This document shows, piece after piece, positions 1-10,637 of a stretch of DNA of 64,000 bases; within the stretch, counting starts at the first letter, position 1, and every line of letters starts with the position of its first letter. The stretch spans positions 45,836,342 to 45,900,341 of the forward strand of contig NC_133101.1 of assembly GCF_022965805.1 (NCBI RefSeq). Direction: 5' to 3'. The position numbers and the translations under genes are program-made. The DNA comes from Primulina eburnea (Eukaryota > Streptophyta > Magnoliopsida > Lamiales > Gesneriaceae). The notes beneath the pieces were generated by a model that saw only the letters and a list, made by a program, of their open reading frames with translations, was not told the origin of the DNA and did no database searches.

Positions 1-1365
1 AAAGGGTATACTCAAAGGCAAGGTGTTGACTATGAGGAAACCTTTTCTCCAGTTGCGATGTTCAAGTCCATTAGGATTTTGCTAGCCATAGCTGCATGGT
101 ATGACTATGAGATATGGCAGATGGATGTCAAGACTGCCTTCTTTAATGGGGATATTAAGGAAGAGATTTACATGTCTCAACCTGAAGGGTTTACATCTAT
201 CGGAAGTGAGCATATGGTATGCAAACTTCAAAGATCTATTTATGGTCTTAAGCAGGCATCTAGGAGTTGGAACCTCAGATTCGATAGTACAATCAAAGAG
301 TTTGGTTTTACTAAGAATCCTGAGGAACCCTGTGTGTACAAGAAGGTCAGTGGGAGTGCTGTGACATTCCTTGTTCTTTATGTTGATGACATTCTACTCA
401 TTGGGAATGATGTAGGAATGTTGCAATCAACTAAGATATGGTTAGCAAGTAAGTTCTCAATGCAGGACTTGGGTGAAGCATCTTTTGTATTGAGAATACA
501 GATCTATAGAGATAGATCAAAAAGATTGCTTGGTCTCACCCAGTCCACATACATTGATACCATCGTCAAGCGGTTCTCGATGGATGAGTCCAAGAGAGGA
601 CATCTACCAATGTGTTATGGCGTGTCCCTATCCAAGTCTATGTCTCCCAAGACTGATGCAGAGATAGCGGCGATGACACGAATTCCGTATGCTTCGGCTA
701 TTGGTAGCATCATGTATGGGATGATATCTACACGTCCTGACGTGGCTTTTGCACTAAGTGTAGTGAGTAGATATCAATCCAACCCTGGTCTTCCACACTG
801 GAAAGCTGTGAAAGACATCCTCAAGTATTTGAGAAAGACCAATAAGTTGTTCTTGGTCTATGGGGGTGGAGAACTGAAATTGGAAGGCTATACCGACTCT
901 AGATTCCAAAGCGATGATGATGACTCAAAGTCAACCTCCGGATTCATATTCATGCTCAATGGTGGTGCTGTCTCTTGGAAGAGTTCCAAGCAAGACAGTA
1001 CTCCGAATTCCACCACTGAGGCAGAATATATTGCTGCATCAGCTGCAGCAAAGGAGGCTGTTTGGATTAGGAATTTCGTCCAAGAGTTGGGCGTCATTCC
1101 AAATGGAGTTGCTCCTATCCCGGTGATGTGCGACAACACGGGGGCCATAGCTCAGGCGAAGGAGCCAAGGTCTCATCAGAAGTCCAAACACGTATTGAGA
1201 AAGTACCACATCCTCAGAGAGATCGTGGAAAGAGGAGATGTCACGATTGACAAAGTCGGCTCCGCAGATAATGTTGCTGATCCACTAACTAAGCCTTTAC
1301 CAGGACCATCATTCGAGAGGCATCGCGAATTAATGGGTCTAAAGTATATGGGTAGTTGGCTCTAG
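1..1365 (+). CDS. pol: COP-0 Ty1/copia pol, 3' part (reverse transcriptase and RNase H)
   Basis: Open from the window edge to the stop at 1363-1365, about 454 codons without a break; the true start lies upstream of the window. The copia-type reverse transcriptase is recognised by QRQGVDYEETFSPVAM at the left edge, DVKTAFFNGDI, YGLKQASRSWNLRFD and the catalytic LYVDDILLIGND near nt 376-410. The copia RNase H follows with TDSRF (~893), STTEAEYIAAS (~1008-1040, catalytic Glu present) and DNTGAIAQAKEPRSHQKSKH (~1132). It ends with ADPLTKPLPGP and GLKYMGSWL, directly followed by a polypurine tract and an LTR, as expected for the end of a Ty1/copia polyprotein. The enzymes would copy element RNA inside virus-like particles. 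Protein style suggests an Angela/Tork-like lineage (inference). It is the best preserved copia pol here. Confidence 0.93.
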   Translation, partial: KGYTQRQGVDYEETFSPVAMFKSIRILLAIAAWYDYEIWQMDVKTAFFNGDIKEEIYMSQPEGFTSIGSEHMVCKLQRSIYGLKQASRSWNLRFDSTIKEFGFTKNPEEPCVYKKVSGSAVTFLVLYVDDILLIGNDVGMLQSTKIWLASKFSMQDLGEASFVLRIQIYRDRSKRLLGLTQSTYIDTIVKRFSMDESKRGHLPMCYGVSLSKSMSPKTDAEIAAMTRIPYASAIGSIMYGMISTRPDVAFALSVVSRYQSNPGLPHWKAVKDILKYLRKTNKLFLVYGGGELKLEGYTDSRFQSDDDDSKSTSGFIFMLNGGAVSWKSSKQDSTPNSTTEAEYIAASAAAKEAVWIRNFVQELGVIPNGVAPIPVMCDNTGAIAQAKEPRSHQKSKHVLRKYHILREIVERGDVTIDKVGSADNVADPLTKPLPGPSFERHRELMGLKYMGSWL

Positions 1366-1368
1366 TGC

Positions 1369-1379
1369 AAATGGGAGAT
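1369..1379 (+). other. Polypurine tract of COP-0
   Basis: The purine-rich stretch AAATGGGAGAT ends immediately before the LTR start TGTTAGAGTAGG at 1380. It would prime plus-strand DNA synthesis. The same tract (AATTGGGAGAT) precedes the second copia LTR at 17403. Confidence 0.75.
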
Positions 1380-3419
1380 TGTTAGAGTAGGTGCACGTCG
1401 AGCCAAGTGTTGGCCGACTGTTCACGATGAAACTCTTTGTATAAACGATCTTTATTTTAATAATATTTGAATTTATTAATTTGGCGCATCTTTATCTTTA
1501 TACCCATGCGAGTTGCATAGATAAAGTCCTTGAATATACATATAGTAGAAAGAATATGAGATGCTCATATGATGAGTATCATGAAACTCATATTTGTAAT
1601 ACTATATATTCTAAACGGTTCCTAGTCGATTCAGCCGCCACTAAGAAGGATATAGGCCTGCTCGAGTTAGAGACTAGTATCTGCGATGTGAGTACCATGT
1701 TTCATTGGTAGGGGACATTGTGATGTCCGAGCATGCAGATAGGTGCTCCTGGTAGAGTGCACTGAACAACCCTCTATAAAGGACTTTCCAAGTGGTTCTC
1801 ACTTATCGAGTGGAAACGTCCTAGTTTATGGTTGTACACCATTAGTCCTTATGACCCGGGACAACATTGAGACTCTATGTGCTAGCGTTTCACTTTGACT
1901 TGTTTACCGACTCTTATGGGGTCATCAGGTGGCAAGGTTGGGTGTTACGGCGAAACATATAGGAGTCGATGCATTGTAGTCGGGGATTCACCGCTTACCT
2001 ACGGGTATGGATATCCTATGTGTTTTTCATGTATGTGTGGGTTGAAATCTCTGATCAGAGTATGGTGGTAATTATGAAAGAGGTTTCATAGATTACACCA
2101 TCGATGCAACCACAACATGACACATAGTATCGATTCATTGACAACTCTCGATAAACCAATAGTTGTCGAATCGATCGGGATATATGAGTTGAAGGGACCA
2201 TACTGTACGCTAACCATAATTGAATGGTTCTTGCAGGCACTATCATGTGATACCTAGGGAATCACGTAAGCGATGCTGCTAGGCGTTTAACGTGATTGGT
2301 TGGGTACTATCAGACTTGAGTTCTGACATTCTTATTATCAAGGAGTTGATAAATAAGAATGGAGCAATTGGGGTATGCTCGAATAAGGACATGTTTAGTC
2401 CGAATCACATGGAGATGTGAACCCACGGCTAGTTGTATCAATGAACCATTGAGGGCCACACAAGTACTTGCTTTGTAAATCCCGATGAGAAATAAAATAG
2501 TTCAATGTGTTGAACGGCTTATAAATGTGTTTATAAGCGTAAAGAAAAATAGAAGTATGACTTCTATGAGAGAAATATAAATTTTAATTTAAGGAAGTGT
2601 TCCTAGATTAAAATTTGGCCAAGTAAATAATGTATTTGAAAATTGTGATTTTCATAAACATTATTATGGACTAAATTAAATTAATTCAAGTGTTGAATTA
2701 ATTAAACACTAGTGGGCCTAGTAGAGTCCAAATAATTATATTTATTCAAGTGTTGAATTAATTGGGCCTTGTAGAGCCCAATTAGAAATAATTATTTAAC
2801 TAGTGGGCTTGAGTAAAATCAAGCAAAGTCTAGTTGGGCTCAAAATGTTTGAGACAATTAAAAGTCCACGGGCCTTGTAAAAGTTACAAGCCCACATGCA
2901 AAGTATGCTAGGGTTTTCATGCTTGGGAGGTGAAGGGTTGTGATTACTTTTGATTAAAAAATTGCATGGCATGCAAGACCACTTTTCCCACAACCAAGTC
3001 TAGACTTCACTCCCTCATTCAACACCTACCTTGGCCGAAATTTTCAACCTTTTCTCTCCCAAAATTTTCTCTCTTTTGTTCTTCAAGTGTTGGAGAATAA
3101 AAGACTTCTCATTGAAAAATCCTCTTGATTTTTCTAGTGCAAATCAAGAGGGGTTTTACCTTGCTAGTGGTGGGCCTTATTTTGAAGGAAAGAGAGGAGG
3201 AAGCTTGTAGACTTGCCTACCTAGAAGAGCTTTGTTGTTTACAACAAATTTGGAGCCAAATATCAACCTCAAGAGGTTGATAGGTAATCTTCTTTATACA
3301 CCCTATGTATGGTTTAAATTGTAAATGTTGCACAAAACATGGTGGCCGAAATTTATGCTTAAAATTAAAAAATTTTGACTTCCGTTGCACTTCCGGCCAC
3401 CGTAACCGGTCCGCTTTCA
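1380..3419 (+). repeat. Copia LTR 1 (3' LTR of COP-0, also 5' to COP-A)
   Basis: About 2040 bp from TGTTAGAGTAGG to a terminal TTCA. It aligns along most of its length with 17403-19471 and, from ~1690, with 27775-29598; conserved blocks include ACCATTAGTCCTTATGACCC and GGGGTCATCAGGTGGCAAGG. It has internal hairpins AATTCAA-gtg-TTGAATT near 2683-2765. It is followed not by a primer-binding site but by leader sequence that lies 1.4 kb downstream of the PBS in COP-B, so the PBS and first part of the leader have been lost. The arrangement internal-LTR-internal suggests recombination between two copies rather than a simple insertion. Confidence 0.85.
3341..3401 (+). promoter_or_regulatory. Conserved LTR-end hairpin, copy in LTR 1
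   Basis: GGTGGCCG at 3341-3348 pairs perfectly with CGGCCACC at 3394-3401. The loop contains ACTTCCGTTG. The 3' arm ends 18 nt before the LTR end. The other two copia LTRs have unrelated stems at the same place (see findings). Confidence 0.6.
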
Positions 3420-3830
3420 ATTATTGGGTCCTAATCAAACGTGAGACAAAAGTTTTCGTAGAGGGTTGCATGGAGATGCAATTGGAAACTACCTTTTAGG
3501 AATTGTGATTGGCTGATATTATTCGGGATCATAATTTGCTAATTGGACCTAACGTACCTACTGAGGAAAGGAGTTTCCCGTTTTCACTAAAGAGTAGTGA
3601 AAGATGTCAAAACAGTGGGAGTAAACATTTATAAAGTAAAAGTTCATTACTTTATATCTTACTAAATATTTTAAAATAGTCTTAACATTTATCTGTTTAC
3701 TGTTCAATACTTTTTGACAATGTCTTCGATTCGCAATTCGCTATATGTAATACTCGACAAACACGTATAAACCGGACCTAATTACCTCAATTGGCTAAGA
3801 AATTTAAAAATCGTCTTGAATTCGGAAAGG
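3420..3830 (+). other. COP-A leader remnant without primer-binding site
   Basis: Noncoding. It matches the COP-B leader from ~31030 onward (ATTATTGGGTCCT, GGCTGATATTATTCGGGAT, CTAATTGGACC). The first ~1.4 kb of leader present in COP-B, including the PBS, is missing here. Confidence 0.6.
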
Positions 3831-4444
3831 ATAGCATATACACTTACTAAGTCACCCCCTGTTGAGGCTCCGACTGACTGCACTCCTGAAGAATTGCAGA
3901 CTTAGAAGGAATGGTGTGACCATGGCTTGAAAGCCAAGTGTTATATGCAGGCTTCTATGAATGATGATAAGTCGGTTCTTTATGTGGGCTCTTCATCTGG
4001 TACGAAGATTGATCCACGTGGGAAGAGAAAGAAGCGTTCTTTCCAACGTCCCAAGAAGAACGTGCCCTTGAAGAGGCAATCTCCGAGTCCCACTGTGGCA
4101 GCCATACCAGTGAAGACTGACAAGACTGCTGATGTATGTCATCACTGCAAGAAGCCTGGACATTGGAGATGTAACTGCAGGGAATATCTTGCCCAGAAGA
4201 GTTCTGGAAACGGTATGTTCTATATTGAAGTAAACATTTCAATTAACTCTACGTCTTGGGTATTTGATACCGGCTGTGGCTTACATCTCTGTAATGAGTT
4301 ATAGGTGATGGGAAGAATTAGGAAACTTAGGGAAGGTGAGACCTTCTTGAGGTTGGCCAATGGAGCAAGAGTTGCTGCCAAGGCCGTGGGAAATGTTTAC
4401 TTATTGTTGAACAATGATTTTAAGAGATGTTTTGTTTGTACCGG
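3831..4444 (+). pseudogene. gag: COP-A gag end and start of protease
   Basis: One reading frame runs from a degenerate start (ATA at 3831 where COP-B has ATG, followed by AYTLTKSPP) to the GYP1 insertion. Most of the gag body is deleted. What remains is the basic region, a zinc knuckle CHHCKKPGHWRCNC (CX2CX4HX4C, ~4137-4180) that would bind element RNA, and the protease signature WVFDTGCGLHLC (~4257-4295). In-frame stops lie at ~3903 and 4302, and a one-base shift is needed near 4420 to meet the downstream frame. The element is then interrupted at 4445 and continues at 14606. Non-functional. Confidence 0.8.
4440..4444. other. Target site duplication of GYP1, left copy
   Basis: ACCGG, repeated at 14601-14605. 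Removing 4445-14605 rejoins the copia reading VPDFVKN across the gap. Confidence 0.92.
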
Positions 4445-7049
4445 TATAACGTACCGTACTTTTCATACTCAAAATTTGCGGAAAAATTAAATTTTCTTAA
4501 ACATAAAATAACCTTCAAAGTTTGCCATAAAATATCTCAACCAAGTCCCCCATAAGATATGGTTGTTCAAAATAACTACAATAAAATTTGCTCGCAAAAG
4601 GTTTGCTTAAAGTATTCCCTCAAAGCATGAAATCAGAGTAAATTAACATTTGCCAAAAAACATAAACATTGCGGTCCTCGGGTTAACCTCCCGCTCAGTC
4701 CAAGCCTGCCCCATGGTCACCACCTCATGTCTCCTCATCAACATACTCACCTGCATCGATCAAGTCAAGTGAGTCTAAAGACTCAACACGTATAAATTGG
4801 GTAATAGCGAGTACTACATAATAAAACCGCATGCAACTTTAAAATAAAACATACATACTTGAACTTGAATTTGCGTACTAAAACTTGAACATACGTACAT
4901 AACATACACGTGCCATAACGTGAAAATTTGTCATAAACATACTGCATACTAGAACATACATAAATTCATCATTTTGCGTAGAGGCATGTTTCAAAGCAAG
5001 TGACCCATAACATAATAAATGCCTAGTCAGACAAACCACAGTACTGGGCTGACAGGGACGTATCCACTGCCACATACATGAGATCCCCGTTCATAATTGA
5101 ACGGGCTGGTTGGTCCCCTTTCATAATTTTAACGCTTTCCAACCTCGATCTAACCCGTTCATAGTTTAACGGGCGGATTGCTCCCCGTTAATAATTTAAC
5201 GCTTTCCAATCCTAAACATAATTTGGTCACAAGACATGTAGCATACCTCAAAACTTCAAATATTTTCTTGCACGTCAAACATACTTACTTAGCATTGCGG
5301 GATTCGTTGGATTTCACTTGGAGCCGCTGCTGCAGATGCTAAATGAATTTCAACACTTAACTTGCATAACTTAGACGTAGGTACTTGAGCTCACTACCGA
5401 AGTGCATAAATAGCTTGTCATTCTAGTTTACTCGGGACTCAACCTCGTTTAATCATACTAACCGTGACATCAAACCCCGAAACAAACTCTACGGTGTCGT
5501 GTGAACATTTCCCAACCATAAAAGACATACACTTACTATTAAAACTTGAAAAGAAGCAAGAACAAAATGTTTGGACAGAAGGGGTGGCGCTCGCGGTAAC
5601 AAATTTCCGCTCAAGCGCCGAGTGTACTGGGAAGAACCCTCGGACAGAAAGAATGGCGCTCGGGCGCCTAGTGTACTGAACTTTGCGACTCTGAAACTTA
5701 AACTCTCCATTTTCGATTACACAGACCGTGACAACACCCGAGGCTCATCCTAGGACTCTAAGGCACTGACTCGACTCCCCAAAACATTCCAACGACGACG
5801 TACACCAAGCAAGCAATCAAATTTGTAAACTCAAATTTTGACACCAATTGATTCCTACGATTTCTAATGCGACCAATGACCATGACGCGAAGCGAAGCAT
5901 CGAACTCACCCCAAACTCATACTCAAATATACCTAAACACAGAAGCGATCACCCGTTGATCCCCAATGAAGCCTGCAACAATAAAACTTAAAGAACACAA
6001 TTTACGTAAAAGTCGCAGTTTGAGCAGTCCCACAAAAAACGCCATAACTCATTCAATTGTCATCCAAAAATCTCGAATTTTATATCAAATCGAAGGCTCG
6101 AAAAGTTTTACAATTTTCTAGTTGAAAGTTTTCTCAAAATCTCGACTGAAAATTCGCAGTTTCAACCAGAACAGTAAAAACGTGATTTTGATCCCTAAAA
6201 TGGTTTCAAAAGTGATCCCAACACAATTGCTCAAACTTCTACACGTCGCACACATGGTTTTACGCATAAATAACAACGCACGCCTAATATGACATGATCG
6301 ATGCATCAAGAACAGAATATACGTGCCTTTTTTATATCAAACTTTACCGAAACGACATCACCGAAGTGGAGATGGAAGCGAGGTTGATCCGGGACGATCG
6401 TGCAACGATTTTCTTGCAATAAAATCCACCAAAAACTTGATGGAAAATAAGGGGAAGGGGGCGGCTGCTTGAAGGAGTAAGAACCCTAGGTTTTCTCTCT
6501 AAAAAGTAAATAAAATCTGAATGTGAAGTGAGTGTGTGTGTTTAGTCGTGTACAGGTGTGTGTAAAAGTGTGTGTGTGCGTGTGCTTTAGTAATTAGGGA
6601 GTAAATTATGCTTAATTAAATAATTAACAACTAATTAAAATACTAACACTCTTTAAACTTTAATAAAATCACTCAATTAAAATAACGCACACCAAAAATG
6701 CTAATTTTAAAAGTTTTAACCTCTTAAATCACTAAACACATAAATAAAGTTTTAAAATGCTAAACTAAATAAATTATTTAAAATGCCCCTTCCTAGCTTA
6801 TAAAATAAAAATACCGCATTTTAATTTGCCAAGAATCGTCCCCGGTCTTTTCCTCGATCCTGCCTCGAATGAACGCCTGAAACATGAAACTCGAAAAACA
6901 TTTTAACTTGCACCACATAAACATAAATAATTTAAAATAACGCGTTCAAATAAATCATGCATGGCTTAAAACTCATTTTAAAATTAATTAAATGATTTAC
7001 TAATTAAATAAATGCATGGGTTATACGTGTACTGAATTTGGGCACTACA
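4445..7049 (-). repeat. GYP1 3' LTR (left copy)
   Basis: 2605 bp. The outer end reads TATAACGTACCG where the other LTR has TGTAACGTACCG, so the canonical TG/CA end has mutated. The inner end is CACTACA at 7049. It is 67 bp shorter than its partner, largely because the GC-rich palindrome array at ~5578-5680 has contracted. It contains the palindrome TGAGTCTAAAGACTCA at 4770-4785. Confidence 0.9.
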
Positions 7050-7064
7050 GTTCCTCCCCCACTT
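7050..7064 (-). other. GYP1 polypurine tract
   Basis: Minus strand reads AAGTGGGGGAGGAAC immediately before the 3' LTR; it would be the plus-strand primer. Confidence 0.85.
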
Positions 7065-7085
7065 ATAAAAATTTCTACTTCGAAA

Positions 7086-8257
7086 TTAAGTCTTACCGAA
7101 TAACTCCGGGTAGCGAAGTATCAAATCTGCTTCTGATTCCTAAGTGGCTTCTTCCACCGATTGATTTAGCCACCGGACTTTGACTAGCTTAGTGACTTTA
7201 TTCCCGAGCCTACGCTCTTGCCTGTCTAGGATTTGGACTGGTTTTTCCTCGTAAGACAAGTCTGGAGTCAGCTGCAACGGCTCATAACTCAGAATGTGCG
7301 AAGAATTAGCCAGATATTTCCTAAGCATCGAGACATGGAACACATTGTGCACCCAGGCCAGATTCGACGGAAGGGCAACACGATAGGCTAAAGTCCCAAC
7401 TCTGTCCAAAATTTCGAACGGTCCAATAAATCTCAGACTCAGCTTGCCTCTCTTCCCAAATCTCATCACACCCTTCATGGGTGCTATCTTGACGAATACG
7501 TGATCACCGACGGCAAACTCGAGATCTCTTCTCCTATTATCAGCATAACTCTTCTGATGGCTTTGGGCAGTCTTCATTCTGTCTCGAATCTTTGCCACCA
7601 CATCGGCAGTCTGCTGAACTATCTCTGGACCAAGATCTGCTCTCTCACCGACTTCATTCCAATGGACTGGTGATCTGCACTTCCGTCCATACAAAGCCTC
7701 GTAGGGAGCCATACCTATAGATGATTGGAAGCTGTTGTTGTAGGTAAACTCCACTAGGGGTAAATTTGATTCCCAAGTGCCTTGAAAATCAATCATACAG
7801 GCTCTTAGCAAATCCTCCAAAATTTGAATCACTCGCTCACACTGGCCATCTGTCGGCGGGTGAAAAGCTGTACTGAACAAAAATTTTGTCCCCATGGCTG
7901 CATGTAAGCTCTTCCAGAAGGACGACGTGAACTTCGGGTCCCTGTCGGACACAATCGAAACTGGGAACCCATGTAGGCGGACTATCTCCCTGAAATAAAG
8001 CTCCGCATACTGCGTCATGGAGAAAGTCGTCTTCACTGGCAAAAAGTGCGCTGACTTCGTGAGCCGGTCCACAACAACCCAAATGGCATTAAAGCCTCGG
8101 ACTGATCTAGGCAATCCAATTACGAAGTCCATAGTGATGTTCTCCCATTTTCACTCTAGGATGGGGAGTGGCTTAACCAATCCCGCTGGCCTCTGATGTT
8201 CTGCCTTCACCTGCTGACAAGTGAGGCATTCAAACACAAACCTGCGGATGTCTCTCT
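7086..8257 (-). pseudogene. pol: GYP1 integrase with chromodomain-like C-terminus
   Basis: The minus-strand frame holds the integrase core: ITMDFVIGLPRS (first Asp), IVSDRDPKFTSSFWKS (second Asp) and TDGQCERVIQILEDLL (Glu), the DDE triad that joins element ends to target DNA. After it come the GPFEILDRVG and HNVFHVSMLRKY blocks and the chromodomain-like tail. Two nonsense changes are visible: TGA for Trp at ~8150 (before KWENITMDF) and TAG for Trp at ~7140 (after SVEEAT); the natural end GKT-stop is at 7086. The zinc-finger part upstream is out of frame (shift near 8270). Confidence 0.88.
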
Positions 8258-9064
8258 TCATCCCTGGCCACCAATATAGAATCTGTAGGTCCTTATATAT
8301 CTTGGTACCTCCTGGGTGGATAGAATACGGGGATGCGTGTGCTCTGTCAAAATATCCTGTCTGATCGATTCACCACTAGGCACCCACATTCTACCTCTAT
8401 ATCTCACAATCTCATCTGACACTGTATAAAGAACACTGCCCTTGGCCTCATCTTTCAGTCTCCATTTCTGTAGCTGCTCATCTGAAGACTGTCCTGTCCG
8501 GATGCGGTCTAGCAAATCAGATTTGACTTTCAGATTAGACAGCCTAGGAGCTCTGCCCTCACGATAAATCTCTGGACCAAACTTCTGAATCTCAGACTGA
8601 AGAGGTCTCTGCGCTGATAACTGAGCTATGACTGCAACCTTTCTGATCAAGGCATCCGCCACAACATTAACTATTCCCGGATGGTAGCTAATCTCGCAAT
8701 CGTAGTCTTTCACCATTTCCAACCACCGTTTCTGCCTCATGTTTAGCTCTTTCTGCGTGAAGAAATATTTGAGACTCTTATGATCGGTGAAAATCTGACA
8801 TTTCTCGCCGTATAGGTAGTGTCTCCAAATTTTCAGTGCGAAGACAACGGCGGCTAACTCAAGATCGTACGTCGGGTAGTTCTTCTCGTGCATTTTCAAC
8901 TGCCTGGAAGCATAAGCTATGACCCGACCTTGCTGCATCAATACTACGCCTAATCCGAGCTTAGATGCATCGGTATAAAGCACAAATTCTCCTAGCCCTG
9001 TCGGCATGGCTAGCACTGGCGCCGAAATAAGAGCTTCTTCAGAGTATTGAAGCTTTTCTGTCAT
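8258..9064 (-). pseudogene. pol: GYP1 RNase H and integrase N-terminus
   Basis: Carries RNase H motifs [54 protein letters not shown] and VVADAL, which would degrade template RNA during reverse transcription. Downstream is the linker to the integrase zinc finger. It is joined to the RT by a stop at ~9062 (WSEE-stop, normally Cys) and a one-base deletion after the LKK codons. The last residues before 8258 read in the wrong frame. Confidence 0.88.
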
Positions 9065-10074
9065 TCTTCACTCCAGACAAACTTAGCATTTTTCTTGGTT
9101 AGTGAAGTGAGTGGCACTGCTATGGACGAAAATCCCCGAATAAACTTACGGTAGTAACCGGCTAAACCCAAAAAGCTGCGAATTTCTGATGCATTCTTTG
9201 GCTCAACCCAATCCTTAACAGCTGCTATTTTCGCTGAGTCCACCTCAATACTACTGCTAGATACTATATGCCCCATAAATGCAACTTTCTGCAACCAAAA
9301 CTTACACTTACTGAACTTCGCAAATAACTTGCGACTCTGCAAAACATGGAACACTGTCCTCAAATGCTGGCTATGCTCCTCATGGCTCTTTGAGTATATA
9401 AGAATATCGTCAATGAATACTATGACGAACTGGTCGAGGAACGGCTGAAATACTCGGTTCATGAGGTCCATGAAAACAGCTGGAGCATTTGTCAGTCCAA
9501 ATGGAATCACTAAGAACTCGTAATGCACATACATGGTCCTGAAGGCTGTCTTGTGCACATCTGCATCCTTCACTTTCAGCTGGTGGTACCCTGATCGAAA
9601 ATCTATCTTAGAGAACACGGTAGCTCCCTGTAACTGATCAAACAAGTCTTCGATTCTAGGAAGTGGGTACTTATTCTTGATCGTTACCTTGTTCAGCTCT
9701 CGGTAATCGATGCACAACCTCATATTCCCATCCTTCTTCTTTACAAAGAGCACTGGTGCACCCCACGGTGAGAAACTAGGGCGGATAAACTCCTTGTCTA
9801 AGAGCTCCTGAATCTGCTGCTTAAGTTCTAACATCTCTGCTGGAGCTAATCTGTACGGTGCCTTAGAGATTGACAATGTTCCTGGCATGAGATCGATTGC
9901 AAAATCCACCTCTCTATCTGGTAGAAGGCCTGCGACGTCGTCTGGAAAGACGTCTGGGAAATCCCTGACTACTGTCACCCCTGAAATAGAAGGAGTGGGC
10001 ACGTCCGGTACTGAGATAACACTGGCCAAGAAGGCCTGACACCCCTTCGAATGAGTCTTTGTGCCTGCATGCAA
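9061..10074 (-). pseudogene. pol: GYP1 reverse transcriptase
   Basis: Long open stretch with all gypsy RT blocks: [94 protein letters not shown] and the catalytic [13 protein letters not shown]. It is followed by the thumb [19 protein letters not shown]. The RT itself looks full length and uninterrupted; it is separated from the protease by a frameshift near 10065 (CMQA / AGTKTHS) and from RNase H by a stop. Confidence 0.93.
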
Positions 10075-10462
10075 GAGATCATACGCGGGAAACTCCTCCA
10101 GCTGGCTGGCTCAAAAAGAAACTGCTCCATGCCCAATGGTCTGACTAACACTGATCTCTTATGAAATTCGATAAGAAATCTATTCTTAGTCAGCCAGTCC
10201 ATTCCCAATATGATGTCGAATTCTGACATCGGCAATAGGATTAAATCTGCATATACTAGGTGGCCTTGTAGTTCTAGATCGATGTCTCTGACCACACTAG
10301 TAGCTAACAGTTCTTCCCCTGATGGGAATGTCACTGAAAAGTTCACGTCCAGGCCAATGGACTTGAGGTCCAAATGATTAGCAAAAGTCTCTGATATGAA
10401 GGAGTGAGTGGCTCCTGAGTCTATCAGTGCAGTTGTGGATAATCTCTTAATAAAAATGTTTC
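9975..10462 (-). pseudogene. pol: GYP1 protease (after the putative intron)
   Basis: From 10462 downward the frame reads GNIFIKRLSTTALIDSGATH, with the aspartic protease signature DSGATHSFIS, then SEFDIILGMDWLTKNR. Both are typical of plant gypsy proteases that cut the polyprotein. The frame is open back to the putative 3' splice site at 10463, where a stop appears if no splicing is assumed. It leaves frame near 10065. Confidence 0.85.
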
Positions 10463-10637
10463 CTGATATGCGTTAGCACAACACAAAACTTATATCCCCA
10501 ACATACAAACAGTAACCTAAAGCATAATAGAACTCCATTTCCTATGTCACACAAAATATTACTGGCACGCTAATAATCCCAAGTAAAAATTCAACATGCA
10601 AGCCAAAATAATACTGACCTTAGGTAGAAAAGTTTAC
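10463..10637 (-). other. Putative spliceosomal intron between gag and protease of GYP1
   Basis: Read on the minus strand, the 175 bp start GTAAAC at 10637 and end ATATCAG at 10463. They are T-rich and include TGCTAAC (10478-10472), a good branch-point match, though only ~10 nt from the 3' site. Exon sequence before it reads AMHAQEADPDTTLLTG and after it NIFIKRLSTTALID, so removal splits the Gly codon as G/GA and gives the standard gypsy junction TG-NIFI. GYP2 has the homologous VIAGVFLL with no gap. Splicing itself is inference. Confidence 0.55.
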
